Shown: positions 46,248-53,968 of the stretch, one piece after another
Layout: the number at the start of each line of letters is the position of its first letter
Numbering within the stretch: position 1 is the first letter of the stretch
Origin: Chitinophaga sp. CF418
GTDB taxonomy: Bacteria > Bacteroidota > Bacteroidia > Chitinophagales > Chitinophagaceae
Direction of reading: 5' to 3'
NCBI RefSeq assembly: GCF_900142925.1
Contig: NZ_FRCN01000009.1
Span: 282,494-346,493, forward strand
DNA: 64,000 nt
The notes under the pieces: model-generated
The model's database searches: none
What the model was told of the DNA's origin: nothing
Seen by the model: only the letters and a program-made list of their open reading frames with translations
Made by a program: the position numbers and the translations under genes

Positions 46248-46311
46248 TCAACTGAAGAGAGAAATTTTATGAATCCTGGGGGGATGATCTGGCAACTTGA
46301 AAGTAAATTTC

Positions 46312-46319
46312 TATTTTTG
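46312..46319 (+). promoter_or_regulatory. -7 box for the HopJ-like gene
   Basis: TATTTTTG fits TAnnTTTG, 68 nt before the ATG at 46387. No well-spaced -33 element is seen. Confidence 0.4.
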
Positions 46320-46386
46320 GCCCGTTAAATGAGTTTACTGAGGTATCCTGTATAGCCTCACATTAGTTTAAAACATGCCATTCTGA

Positions 46387-46728
46387 ATGAAAGAACAAAT
46401 AATTATGCTGATTGAAAAATTGAAATCGAATACACTCACGTTCAAAGAGGTGATTGAATTTATAGAAGCCAGGTACCAGCACCAACCAACGGCTTTTAAA
46501 AATGGGGAAGCATATAACGAGGCAACTCAGAATCAGGGTAGCGCGAAGGTTTTTGCTTTCGCGCAATTAAACAACCTAAGCCAGGAAGATACACTGTATT
46601 TATTTGCAGAACATTATCAATCGGTATTAAATAGTCCGGATGGAACTGATCATCAGAATATCAGGCAATTTATGAAGCACGGCTGGTCTGGAGTGGTTTT
46701 TGAGGGACAGGCGCTGCTTGCGAAATAG
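46387..46728 (+). CDS. HopJ-family protein
   Basis: 113 residues, cytoplasmic. The pattern FKEVIEFIEARYQHQPTAF, NEATQNQGSAKVFAFAQL, LYLFAEHY and the closing GWSGVVFEGQAL match the HopJ type III effector family name. In non-pathogenic bacteria these are housekeeping-like small proteins of unknown role, and no type III secretion genes are present here. The name should not be read as evidence for host interaction. Confidence 0.88.
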   Translation: MKEQIIMLIEKLKSNTLTFKEVIEFIEARYQHQPTAFKNGEAYNEATQNQGSAKVFAFAQLNNLSQEDTLYLFAEHYQSVLNSPDGTDHQNIRQFMKHGWSGVVFEGQALLAK

Positions 46729-46802
46729 TTTTATCTGTGTTACTTCACGGTAGGCGCAAAGACGTTCTTCTATTGAGAACTGTGTTGCATAACTAAAATA
46801 AC

Positions 46803-46830
46803 AGGAAGGGAAGCATAGCGCCCCTTCCTG
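46803..46830. terminator. Hairpin between convergent genes
   Basis: AGGAAGGG / CCCTTCCT around a 10-12 nt loop, between the HopJ-like gene and the convergent 164-residue gene. No long T tract. Confidence 0.6.
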
Positions 46831-46864
46831 CTATCATTTGCCGCGAAAAAAATAAGTGTTTGTT

Positions 46865-47359
46865 TTATGATCCGCAGTTAGTGGTGTTATACAGGAAAAG
46901 GAACTGTGTACCACAACCGCCGTCAAGGTAGGTGCCAAGGCCTCCGTTACGGGTAGTCCGGTACTTACAGCCATATGTTGTTCCATCGGCAAAAAAGAAT
47001 TGGTAACTGGAAGCAGCAGCAGGGCCGCTTGAGGTCCATTCCACCAGCATATAGGTGGTATTATTACCGTCTACATAACTACAGGTACCGTCAAAGCTTG
47101 GAGTACTTACAGATTGATTGCCAGGTACTGTGAGCGTGTAATGATTATTCACCGCACCATTAGGCCCAAGCGAAATTTTAATATCGACACTTACTGAATA
47201 CGGCGTATTGTTTACCACCGTTATATTGTCAGCGCCATTTCTACGGGTTGCTTTTTTGACTTTTTCTTTTACAGGTGGCGCAGTTGGCCTCTTGTCAGCA
47301 TTATTAAAGGACATAAATGGCAGTACTAATACCATTAGAACAATGCTTAAATTTTTCAT
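46865..47359 (-). CDS. Hypothetical exported protein, 164 residues
   Basis: Signal peptide MKNLSIVLMVLVLPFMSFNNA, then a basic linker (KEKVKKATRRNG) and a beta-rich domain of about 110 residues with ITVVNNTPYSVSVDIKIS and several Cys (GTCSY, YGCKYR, DGGCG, TNCGS) that probably form disulfides. The N-N-T-P-Y-x-V opening recalls small exported domains that begin with a strand of the form VVNNT. No family assigned. A consensus promoter lies at 47505-47534. Confidence 0.72.
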   Translation of the reverse strand: MKNLSIVLMVLVLPFMSFNNADKRPTAPPVKEKVKKATRRNGADNITVVNNTPYSVSVDIKISLGPNGAVNNHYTLTVPGNQSVSTPSFDGTCSYVDGNNTTYMLVEWTSSGPAAASSYQFFFADGTTYGCKYRTTRNGGLGTYLDGGCGTQFLFLYNTTNCGS

Positions 47360-47504
47360 AATAACAGGATTTTAAAGGGTAATGAATATATGTGAGAGGT
47401 ATACCGCGGCTATATACCAGGTTAACGAAGGGAAAACATTACATACTAATGGTTTTTGAGTAGAGCAATCAAATGGTTAACGAGCTATGTGAAGCTAATT
47501 GAGT

Positions 47505-47534
47505 CAAATATACGAATATCTGGGATTCGGCCAA
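47505..47534 (-). promoter_or_regulatory. Consensus Bacteroidota promoter for the 46865-47359 gene
   Basis: On the minus strand TTG (47534-47532), 19 nt, TATATTTG (47512-47505). Spacing and both elements fit; the leader would be about 140 nt. Confidence 0.65.
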
Positions 47535-47898
47535 CCAGATTCGATGAACAAAACATAAACAAGTGGATAACGCAATGGGAGCAACGATTGCCTTGTTTTG
47601 AATTAGCTATTACGGACAAATTTTAGCAGTGATATGTTGACGAAAGATAATACGGTGTGATTCGTGTAATGTATAACCTTGAGTTATTCTTTGCTTATTG
47701 CATGGTTGTGTACAAAATATCAGGTTTAGTTTTAATTTTATTGCGTTAAAATGGCTATATCATGAAGAACAATACGCCTGACTGGGCAAAATAGCCCGCT
47801 ATGCAGCTTTTGTGGTATCGGGGCAGTTTGCATTTACGATCATTGATGATGAGGGGAACGAAAAGATTATCAGGTTCAGTTTTTCTGATGATTTTCTG
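47535..47898. other. AT-rich region without an intact gene
   Basis: No intact gene is recognised. The right end leads into the alpha/beta-hydrolase remnant; a plus-strand frame from about 47773 to 47952 (LGKIARYAAFVVSG...) may be a degraded upstream part of that gene. Confidence 0.4.
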
Positions 47899-48022
47899 GC
47901 CAATTGTGAGAGCTATTATCGCATGGCTCCATCGGCTGATGTATTTACCTGAATGTGGCCATGCGCCTATGATGGAAAAGCCTTCTCAATTTAATATGTT
48001 GATGGAAGAATTTTTAGCCTGA
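47899..48022 (+). pseudogene. Remnant of an alpha/beta-hydrolase gene with a frameshift
   Basis: The frame from 47942 reads YLPECGHAPMMEKPSQFN and continues to a stop at 48020, matching the end of alpha/beta-hydrolases with the catalytic His in CGHAPMMEKP. Just upstream, in another frame, ANCESYYRMAPSADV (47899-47943) reads like the segment that normally precedes it. Joining them needs a one-base frameshift near 47941. The catalytic Ser/Asp part is missing, so this is a dead fragment. Confidence 0.7.
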
Positions 48023-48069
48023 TGGATACTGCTTGTTTTTTATTACAGCTGGTAGCATTCCAGAAAAAA

Positions 48070-48112
48070 ACAACCCGGCTTTTTGAGAATGTTCTCAGGA
48101 AGCCGGGTTTGT
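48070..48112. terminator. Terminator hairpin with nested loop (copy 1)
   Basis: AACCCGGCTT / AAGCCGGGTT stem with an inner TGAGAA-TG-TTCTCA hairpin. A nearly identical element lies at 57802-57847. It serves the minus-strand gene ending at 48120. Confidence 0.8.
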
Positions 48113-48119
48113 GATCCGG

Positions 48120-49202
48120 TTAAGGTTCCGGTAGTTTCTCAAGCTTCATCTCTAGTATATTCGTCCCTAATTGTCCTGCGAATAAATAATCTCCTTTTTT
48201 ATCAGCCTTCTTTAGACTACCTGAAAAACGCGTGTTGAAGCCCACCGGGTAGCGCCATTGTACCCGCAAACTATCTGTTCCAGGGTCATATTGATATGTT
48301 CCGATATACCTGTTGTTATAATGATTGAATTCAAGCACAAAATCGTCCAGCCAGTCCATATACACAGTGGTAAGCACGCTGTCTTTGGTACTATGAGCCG
48401 CTATAGGCCTGCCATTTATCATGAGGTGATTGACCCTGTACTTGCCGGTAAATTGTGGATGTTTGTCCGGATAGGTATAAGTTGCCAGTAGAATCAGTGG
48501 CAGTAATATCACTGTTGAACGTAATATGTGTATAGTACGGTTGTTAAGCGCCGTGCTTGTTATGGCCGCGGGTAGCGCATGGAAGAAGAACTTCACGAGG
48601 TGGGTCCGGTACTGCATCATCAGGTATATGACCCCGGCCATTAAAATGATGGCATGCAGCAACACTCCTGTAGGTAGATGATAAAAGACGTCTATCAGGA
48701 TGATATTTAGCAAAATGGGTACCATACAGATCAGTCCCAGCAACCGGGTTCGCGGCCATAATAGCAGATAGGCGCTTGCCATCTGTGAAATGGCAATTGA
48801 TACCGTAAAGGGATAGGACCGCCTGAAATAGGCCCAGGTAAGGGTCTCTCCGTCGAGACTGTTAAATGGAAGATCCAGTATTCCAAGAGGTACCACCATT
48901 TGCAAGTGGAAGATCTTTTGCCAGCCAAATGACGCCAGGTCGAATGCCAGGGTATAGGCAATAAGGGTCTGAAAGAAAATGAGTCTGGCCACGGAATTTC
49001 CCTTTCCGACCTTTTCCTGCTGTTGCCAGACAAAGGTATACGCCACGAAAATCAGCAGACATGACCAGGAAAGGGTCCAGACAGTTTTTATGGGGATCAA
49101 CGTTAGGAGATAACGGGCCATAACCCGCCGGAAAACAGCGGCGACAATAAGGCCAGCCAACAGACAAACGAACAATTTTCGGGAGAATCTTACATGTTCC
49201 AT
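48120..49202 (-). CDS. Polytopic membrane protein of unknown function
   Basis: 360 residues. Residues 1-245 contain about six or seven hydrophobic helices (KLFVCLLAGLIVAAVF, TLSWSCLLIFVAYTFVW, IFFQTLIAYTLAFDLASF and others), with a conserved-looking FGWQKIFHLQMVVP segment near residue 92. Residues about 250-360 form a soluble beta-rich domain (YDPGTDSLRVQWRYPVG, LFAGQLGTNILEMKLEKL). DoxX/MauE-like membrane proteins share the general layout, but I cannot assign it firmly. It starts 41 nt after the AraC-type regulator gene and is probably co-expressed with it. Confidence 0.72.
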   Translation of the reverse strand: MEHVRFSRKLFVCLLAGLIVAAVFRRVMARYLLTLIPIKTVWTLSWSCLLIFVAYTFVWQQQEKVGKGNSVARLIFFQTLIAYTLAFDLASFGWQKIFHLQMVVPLGILDLPFNSLDGETLTWAYFRRSYPFTVSIAISQMASAYLLLWPRTRLLGLICMVPILLNIILIDVFYHLPTGVLLHAIILMAGVIYLMMQYRTHLVKFFFHALPAAITSTALNNRTIHILRSTVILLPLILLATYTYPDKHPQFTGKYRVNHLMINGRPIAAHSTKDSVLTTVYMDWLDDFVLEFNHYNNRYIGTYQYDPGTDSLRVQWRYPVGFNTRFSGSLKKADKKGDYLFAGQLGTNILEMKLEKLPEP

Positions 49203-49243
49203 AGCTACCAGTTTTTTTGCAATAGTAGCCAGGGAAGTACATT

Positions 49244-50329
49244 TTAATGCCCCGTTGTATCCATCCGAACCAGTAAATCCCGGTATTCGGCGGGCGACAT
49301 GCCCTCGATCTTTTTGAAAGTGGTGTTAAAGGTGGTTTTAGAGTTAAATCCGGCCTCAAATGCGATACCCAGGATACTGAGGTGCCGGTGCTTTTCTGAA
49401 AGCATTAATTCCTTTACACGGGTCACTCTGTAATGGTTGATATATTGATAAAAATTTTGATTGTACCCTTTATTAAGCAGATAGGATAGCTCATGAACGG
49501 ATATCTCCATTTTGCCGGCCAGTTGAGGAAGATGAAGGTCGTTATTGGTAAATAGTTGCTCCTGTTCCATTAATTGGGCCAGGCGGGCTTTCAACCGCGA
49601 AATATCATCTTCCGTCAGCCTTGGACTGGTGGTTTTCTTTTCAATGACCTCCTGCAGGGCAGGTTTTTCCGTTTCTGCATATGGGAAAATCTCTCCCTGT
49701 CGCAGCGAAAAGAAGGCGATCACATATATAGCTAATAAATAACCTATGCCCGTAAAGCGTTCCAGATCTCCGCTCACCCGGAAAACCTGGTTATACCAAA
49801 GTAACATTAGCACAGCGATCCCAAGCAGCATGTATCGAAGCCATTTCAGATCTATCTTTTGAACCTCGGCGCTTACTTCGCGGATCGAATTACTGTGCTT
49901 GCGTAATAGGTTGAAGGAGAGTATCCAGTAAATGAGCATTTGTAACTTAACGCTGATGCCGACAAATCGTCCCCAAAAATGGGGCAGGTGAGGACCTCCG
50001 AAGAATAATAGCGGCAGAAACAATACCGCCGGCAAAAAATGCAAATAATCTCCCCGTTTCCAGGAGCGCCGGACAGCAGTAAAATACAGCACACTCAGGT
50101 ATAGTGAGGGCGCCATCGCCAGGCGGATGGATTCGGTTAGTGGTACGAGAAGCGGGTAGCGTATATCCAACCCTGTCTCTTGGGCAATAAATGCCAGTAC
50201 GGCGCTACCGGCGCAGAGAAAAAAGCCGCCAAGCCAGGCATTGGCAACCGGGTTTGCCCTGGGAGTATTGCCGAAATGCGCGAGGGCCAGTACCAACATA
50301 CCTCCGCAGGTAAGATAATACGTCGTCAT
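49244..50329 (-). CDS. Membrane-bound AraC-family regulator
   Basis: 361 residues. The N-terminal part (about 1-220) has about seven hydrophobic helices, forming a membrane sensor domain. After a linker with SRLTEDDISRLKARLAQLM, residues about 265-355 are a double helix-turn-helix AraC domain (LAGKMEISVHELSYLLNKG, then ILGIAFEAGFNSKTTFNTTF and MSPAEYRDLL). Such proteins sense a membrane or external signal and bind DNA near the membrane. The likely target is the adjacent membrane protein gene 41 nt downstream. Confidence 0.85.
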   Translation of the reverse strand: MTTYYLTCGGMLVLALAHFGNTPRANPVANAWLGGFFLCAGSAVLAFIAQETGLDIRYPLLVPLTESIRLAMAPSLYLSVLYFTAVRRSWKRGDYLHFLPAVLFLPLLFFGGPHLPHFWGRFVGISVKLQMLIYWILSFNLLRKHSNSIREVSAEVQKIDLKWLRYMLLGIAVLMLLWYNQVFRVSGDLERFTGIGYLLAIYVIAFFSLRQGEIFPYAETEKPALQEVIEKKTTSPRLTEDDISRLKARLAQLMEQEQLFTNNDLHLPQLAGKMEISVHELSYLLNKGYNQNFYQYINHYRVTRVKELMLSEKHRHLSILGIAFEAGFNSKTTFNTTFKKIEGMSPAEYRDLLVRMDTTGH

Positions 50330-51103
50330 AAAAAGCAGATGTAGAAAATGGGAAATTCCATAAACTTTCCTGTTTTTTTTTGATGTATGCTGCCTGATGT
50401 TGAAATCGATATTTTAGAAGCTTTTGGTTGCATTTGAATAGGCTTTGAGATGGCTTCGGGATTCGTTTGAACAATGTTTCTCCTATGTCTATCTTACGTT
50501 CATCCTACGTCTTTGAACGTAAGATGAACGTAAGATAGACATAGGAGAAACGAATCTCAAAGCCTATTCAAAGCATGTTGTATTAGTACATAAAAACTTT
50601 ACAGTTTTTATGGTGAGGTTCAGGATTGACTTTACAGTAGTCAAAGTGGACAAAAGGAATAAACAAGATATGAGGGCTTTATGTTTGTTTGTATGCGTTA
50701 CATCAGATTTATTGATATTTCCGTCCCCACGTTTTTGCGTCCTGTGGACACGTTTTGGCGTCCTATGGGCATAGCCTGAAATGACAGGGTTTATCGTGCT
50801 AATATTGTATCAGCAATCGCGATCAACAGGGCTGGGCCTAAAGCAGGGGAGGAGCGCCTCCTGTTTTACCTGGTGATCATGATGGCATAGCACTGGGACA
50901 GGAACTTGATAATTTGGAGGCCAGGTCGCAAACAGCCCTTTAAAATGTCTAATGTAGCCTCTATCCAAATTTAATCTTCTCACCATCTTTGCCATGTCGA
51001 AGTTGATAAACAAACAACCGGCATAAAAAGCAAGTGGAGCAGCGACCACTTCAAAAACGGGCGGAGCCGAAAAGCCAGATGAGTAGGAACAAAAATGTAT
51101 CTT
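50330..51103. other. Non-coding region of about 770 nt with repeats
   Basis: It holds the large inverted repeat (50435-50570) and a short pair of imperfect direct repeats near 50729-50770. The second half has a 79-codon minus-strand frame (50810-51049) with no family-like features. No gene is called. Confidence 0.5.
50435..50570. repeat. Imperfect long inverted repeat (possible MITE-like or REP-like element)
   Basis: The left arm (50435-50503) matches the reverse complement of the right arm (50524-50570) over 47 nt, except that it has two extra blocks of about 11 nt each (starting near 50451 and 50469). The outer sequence is TGAATAGGCTTTGAGA. The inner part is built of repeats of GAACGTAAGAT, giving alternative nested stems. 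No protein is encoded. Confidence 0.8.
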
Positions 51104-51553
51104 ATGTCAAACAATACTGTTTTGCTACACAGAGTTCTTAAGACATCTCCGGAGAAAGTATACCGGGCATTTACTGAGCCTGCTGCAGTCGCTTCATGGT
51201 TGCCTCCTTATGGATTTATTTGCACCGTTCATGAAATGAATGTAAGTGTAGGTGGTTCTCACAAAGCATCATTCCAAAACTTTTCAACCGGCAATAGTCA
51301 TTCATTCGGTGGGACATACCTGGAGCTCAAACCTAATGAGTTTTTGAAATACACTGATAAATTTGACGATCCCAACATGTCTGGAGAAATGACTACCTCG
51401 GTATCACTTAGGAAAACCATCGCAGGTACGGAGATAAAAATTACACAGGAAGGAATTCCTGCAGCGATCCCTGCAGAAATGTGCTATTTAGGCTGGCAGG
51501 AATCGTTGGAAAAACTGGCTAAGTTAGTAGAGCCTGAGATTCCAGATGCATGA
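51104..51553 (+). CDS. SRPBCC/AHSA1-domain protein
   Basis: 149 residues from the chosen ATG (51104; one at 51095 is possible). Opens with NNTVLLHRVLKTSPEKVYRAFTEPAAVASWLPP, the classic start of AHSA1-type SRPBCC proteins, and ends with the long helix YLGWQESLEKLAKLVEPE. The fold forms a hydrophobic cavity for small ligands; no catalytic residues can be named. Single gene, convergent with the AraC-type gene, with a strong hairpin between. Confidence 0.88.
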   Translation: MSNNTVLLHRVLKTSPEKVYRAFTEPAAVASWLPPYGFICTVHEMNVSVGGSHKASFQNFSTGNSHSFGGTYLELKPNEFLKYTDKFDDPNMSGEMTTSVSLRKTIAGTEIKITQEGIPAAIPAEMCYLGWQESLEKLAKLVEPEIPDA

Positions 51554-51605
51554 TCCGGGATTAAATACTATAACTATAATGGCCCCACCAGGACAGCGGT
51601 AGCAA

Positions 51606-51662
51606 AGATCAAAGTGTTATAATAACCTGTCTCTTTTCGTAGGTCATTATAACACTTTGATA
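51606..51662. terminator. Long hairpin between convergent genes
   Basis: ATCAAAGTGTTATAATAACCT pairs with AGGTCATTATAACACTTTGAT (one mismatch) around a 13-nt loop. No T tract follows, but the place between convergent genes fits a bidirectional terminator. Confidence 0.65.
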
Positions 51663-51682
51663 GCGTGAAATAATTGATCGCC

Positions 51683-52495
51683 CTAAGCCAACCATTCGGT
51701 AGGTGCCTTGCCGAATTTCTTCTTAAAAGAATGCGAGAAATGAGAGAGGCTTTCAAAGCCTAAATCAAGATAAATTGCAGATGGCTTTTTGTTCTTTTTT
51801 TCTATAAGATGCCGGGCTTCCACCAATCTCCTTTCCAGTAACCACTGCCGGGGTGCCATCGTAAATATTTTTTGGAAATCACGCTTGAACCCGGCAAGAC
51901 TCCTTCCCGTGAGTTGTGCAAATTTCTCAACGGGAACGTTGTAATGAAAATTGCTGAGCATGAATTTTTCCAGATCTATCTTATAAGGTTCCGAAAAGTC
52001 GAACAGGAATTTCCTTAGTTCGGGCATAGTATTCAGGAGAAGAAGAATAGCCTCTTTTACTTTTAGCAAACCCACCGCTTTGGCTATTCTTTCTTCCGGG
52101 TGCCGAACATATGGAATCACGGATTGAAAGAAGGCCTGCAAAAAATCGTTTCCGGGGATAAGTATGTTGGACGGACCTGTATATTTTTGTCCTGTCTCTA
52201 TTTGTTCCTCCAGGGCGATTTCCCTGAGCAAGTCTTCTTTCAGGCTAATGACAATTGTTTGATAATCCTCACCGTCCAAAGGCGTCTTTGTGATTTCTCC
52301 TAATTGGTTTTTTTGTATCAGCAACATTTGGCCGCGCTCCATTGAGATCTTTTGGTTAGCAGTTTCCAATGTGAAACGGCCTGAAACCAACAATACCAGC
52401 ATATTGTGCTGCAGGAATGCTACCTTCTCTTTTTTTTGGGTTGCGAGATAAGAGAAGAAGAAGACCCCTGGGATTATTTCAGTTCGATTCGTCAT
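51683..52495 (-). CDS. AraC-family regulator with cupin-like N-terminus
   Basis: 270 residues, cytoplasmic. Residues about 10-100 form a cupin-like strand pattern (HNMLVLLVSGRFTLE, ISMERGQMLLIQKNQ). Residues about 170-268 are the AraC double helix-turn-helix (FAQLTGRSLAGFKRDFQKIF, YLDLGFESLSHFSHSFKKKFGKAP). It is divergent from nothing but lies 42 nt downstream of the aldo/keto reductase gene on the same strand, so it may regulate or be co-transcribed with it. Confidence 0.87.
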   Translation of the reverse strand: MTNRTEIIPGVFFFSYLATQKKEKVAFLQHNMLVLLVSGRFTLETANQKISMERGQMLLIQKNQLGEITKTPLDGEDYQTIVISLKEDLLREIALEEQIETGQKYTGPSNILIPGNDFLQAFFQSVIPYVRHPEERIAKAVGLLKVKEAILLLLNTMPELRKFLFDFSEPYKIDLEKFMLSNFHYNVPVEKFAQLTGRSLAGFKRDFQKIFTMAPRQWLLERRLVEARHLIEKKNKKPSAIYLDLGFESLSHFSHSFKKKFGKAPTEWLA

Positions 52496-52537
52496 GATGT
52501 AAAGATATAAAACAGTCAGCGCTTATGTGCAAAGCCA

Positions 52538-53509
52538 CTATCGCTGCAGGTATGTACCTCCAAGTATTGCACCTGGTGAGAAATGCGTATTGAGCGTATT
52601 CATTTCGTCAGGCGTGAACTCAATCTCCATGGCCTGTATGTTTTCTGCCAACCGTGATCTCCTGTTCATACTTACCAATGGAATGATATGATCTCCCTGC
52701 ACATTTACCCAGGCAATTGCCAGTTGTGTGGGTGTGTATCCCTTTTCTCTTGCCATTTGCTTTAATACTTCGACTTTTTCCAGATTCTTTATCAGATTTT
52801 CTCCCTGAAAACGGGAGAAGTGATGCTGGTAGGCATCAGCCGGAAGAGGTGCTTTCATGTCACCGGTGAGTAAGCCTTCGGCTGTATTGGCAAATGCTAC
52901 AACTCCTATGCCGAGCTCTTTAGCCGTAGGAAGCAGGTCACTTTCTATCTGGCGATCTGCCAATGAATAACCTATTTCCAATGCTGTTACAGGATGAACA
53001 CTATGCGCCTTACGCAGTTGATCTGAAGTTATTTCAGAAACGCCGAGATGACGTACCTTTCCTTCTTTGATCAGGTCGGCAATAGTACCAATCACATCTT
53101 CCACCGGAACACTATTGTCAAGTCTGCACGGCTGATAAAGATCAATGGTATCTATACCCAAACGTACCAGAGAATAATTGATGAAGTTCCTGATGGCTAT
53201 AGGGCGAAGGTCCAACCCAAGCATTTGATTGCCATAAAAGATCGCACCAAACTTGACACTTATGAAGGCATCATCCCTTCTGCCTTTGATGGCTTTGCCT
53301 ACAAGCAGCTCATTGTGGCCGCTAGCGTAAAAATCTCCTGTATTCAGAAAGTTAATGCCGCTATCCAATGCTGTCTGAATGGTGGCAATGCTTTCATTTT
53401 CATCATTCCCCGCGCGTCCCCAAACAGGAGACATGCGCATACAGCCCAGGCCTAGTTTAGACACGAGTGGCCCATTTTGGCCAAGAGCTGTCTTTGTTAT
53501 TGTTGTCAT
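52538..53509 (-). CDS. Aldo/keto reductase with substituted catalytic His
   Basis: 323 residues, TIM-barrel AKR family. Catalytic-tetrad positions: Asp and Tyr in NTGDFYASGHNE (about 58-62), Lys in AFISVKFGA (about 85), while the usual His in YQPHR reads YQPCRLDN (about 131). His-to-other changes occur in some AKR subgroups. NADPH-binding segments include EIGYSLADRQIE and the C-terminal PLVSMNRRSRLAEN. It would reduce carbonyls with NADPH. Head-to-head with a truncated VOC-type fragment. The substrate is unknown. Confidence 0.88.
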   Translation of the reverse strand: MTTITKTALGQNGPLVSKLGLGCMRMSPVWGRAGNDENESIATIQTALDSGINFLNTGDFYASGHNELLVGKAIKGRRDDAFISVKFGAIFYGNQMLGLDLRPIAIRNFINYSLVRLGIDTIDLYQPCRLDNSVPVEDVIGTIADLIKEGKVRHLGVSEITSDQLRKAHSVHPVTALEIGYSLADRQIESDLLPTAKELGIGVVAFANTAEGLLTGDMKAPLPADAYQHHFSRFQGENLIKNLEKVEVLKQMAREKGYTPTQLAIAWVNVQGDHIIPLVSMNRRSRLAENIQAMEIEFTPDEMNTLNTHFSPGAILGGTYLQR

Positions 53510-53595
53510 TGTTTCTATTTTTATTGATAACGATGCAAAGATCGGCTTCTGGACAGGCTAACCGTTTTCTTTGACGGCTCAATTTACTTGTCTGG

Positions 53596-53916
53596 GTGGC
53601 TCACCGGAAGAAGCAGTACTACCCGGCACTGAGACTAGTCCAGCCCGTTTCCGGCCAAAGCATGTTTCATGACTATCTTGAAAAGTATCCCGCAGGAGGA
53701 ATACAGCACGTCGCCTTCCGTTTACCGGTAAGCGATTTCGAACGGATCACCAGCGAGCTGCGCGAACAAGGGTATGAAGTCCTCAGCGAAGTGGATCATC
53801 CAATTGCGAGAATGGCTTTCTTCGATACGTATCAAACGCTGGGTGTTGCCACGGAGATTATGGGCATTACGCCGGAGGGATGGGGTATTGTTAAACAAAT
53901 GGAGAAGGCCAGGTGA
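53596..53916 (+). pseudogene. N-terminally truncated VOC/glyoxalase-like protein
   Basis: Only a GTG start is available at 53596, and the frame opens after a TGA at 53572. The sequence LRLVQPVSGQSMFHDYLEK, GGIQHVAFRLPVSDFERI and ARMAFFDTYQTLGVATEIMG fits the second half of a vicinal-oxygen-chelate (glyoxalase/methylmalonyl-CoA-epimerase-like) domain, with metal ligands His and Glu (IQHVAF, ATEIMG). The first beta-alpha-beta-beta-beta unit is absent, so the fragment is probably non-functional. Upstream lies the promoter region of the divergent aldo/keto reductase. Confidence 0.6.
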
Positions 53917-53968
53917 GGAGCTGTTTATTATAGTCTCAATAGCCAGCCAGGGCTGATAACAGGATATT

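Noticed and set aside
46090..46272. 60-codon plus-strand frame after the amidohydrolase
   Set aside because: Its minus strand carries a clear FG-GAP motif, so the plus-strand reading is the shadow.
46387..46728. Type III secretion effector, as the HopJ name suggests
   Set aside because: HopJ relatives are widespread in non-pathogens, and no secretion genes are present.
50810..51049. 79-codon minus-strand frame
   Set aside because: Odd composition (many H, P, R, C), no family-like pattern, no promoter, and it lies in a repeat-bearing spacer.
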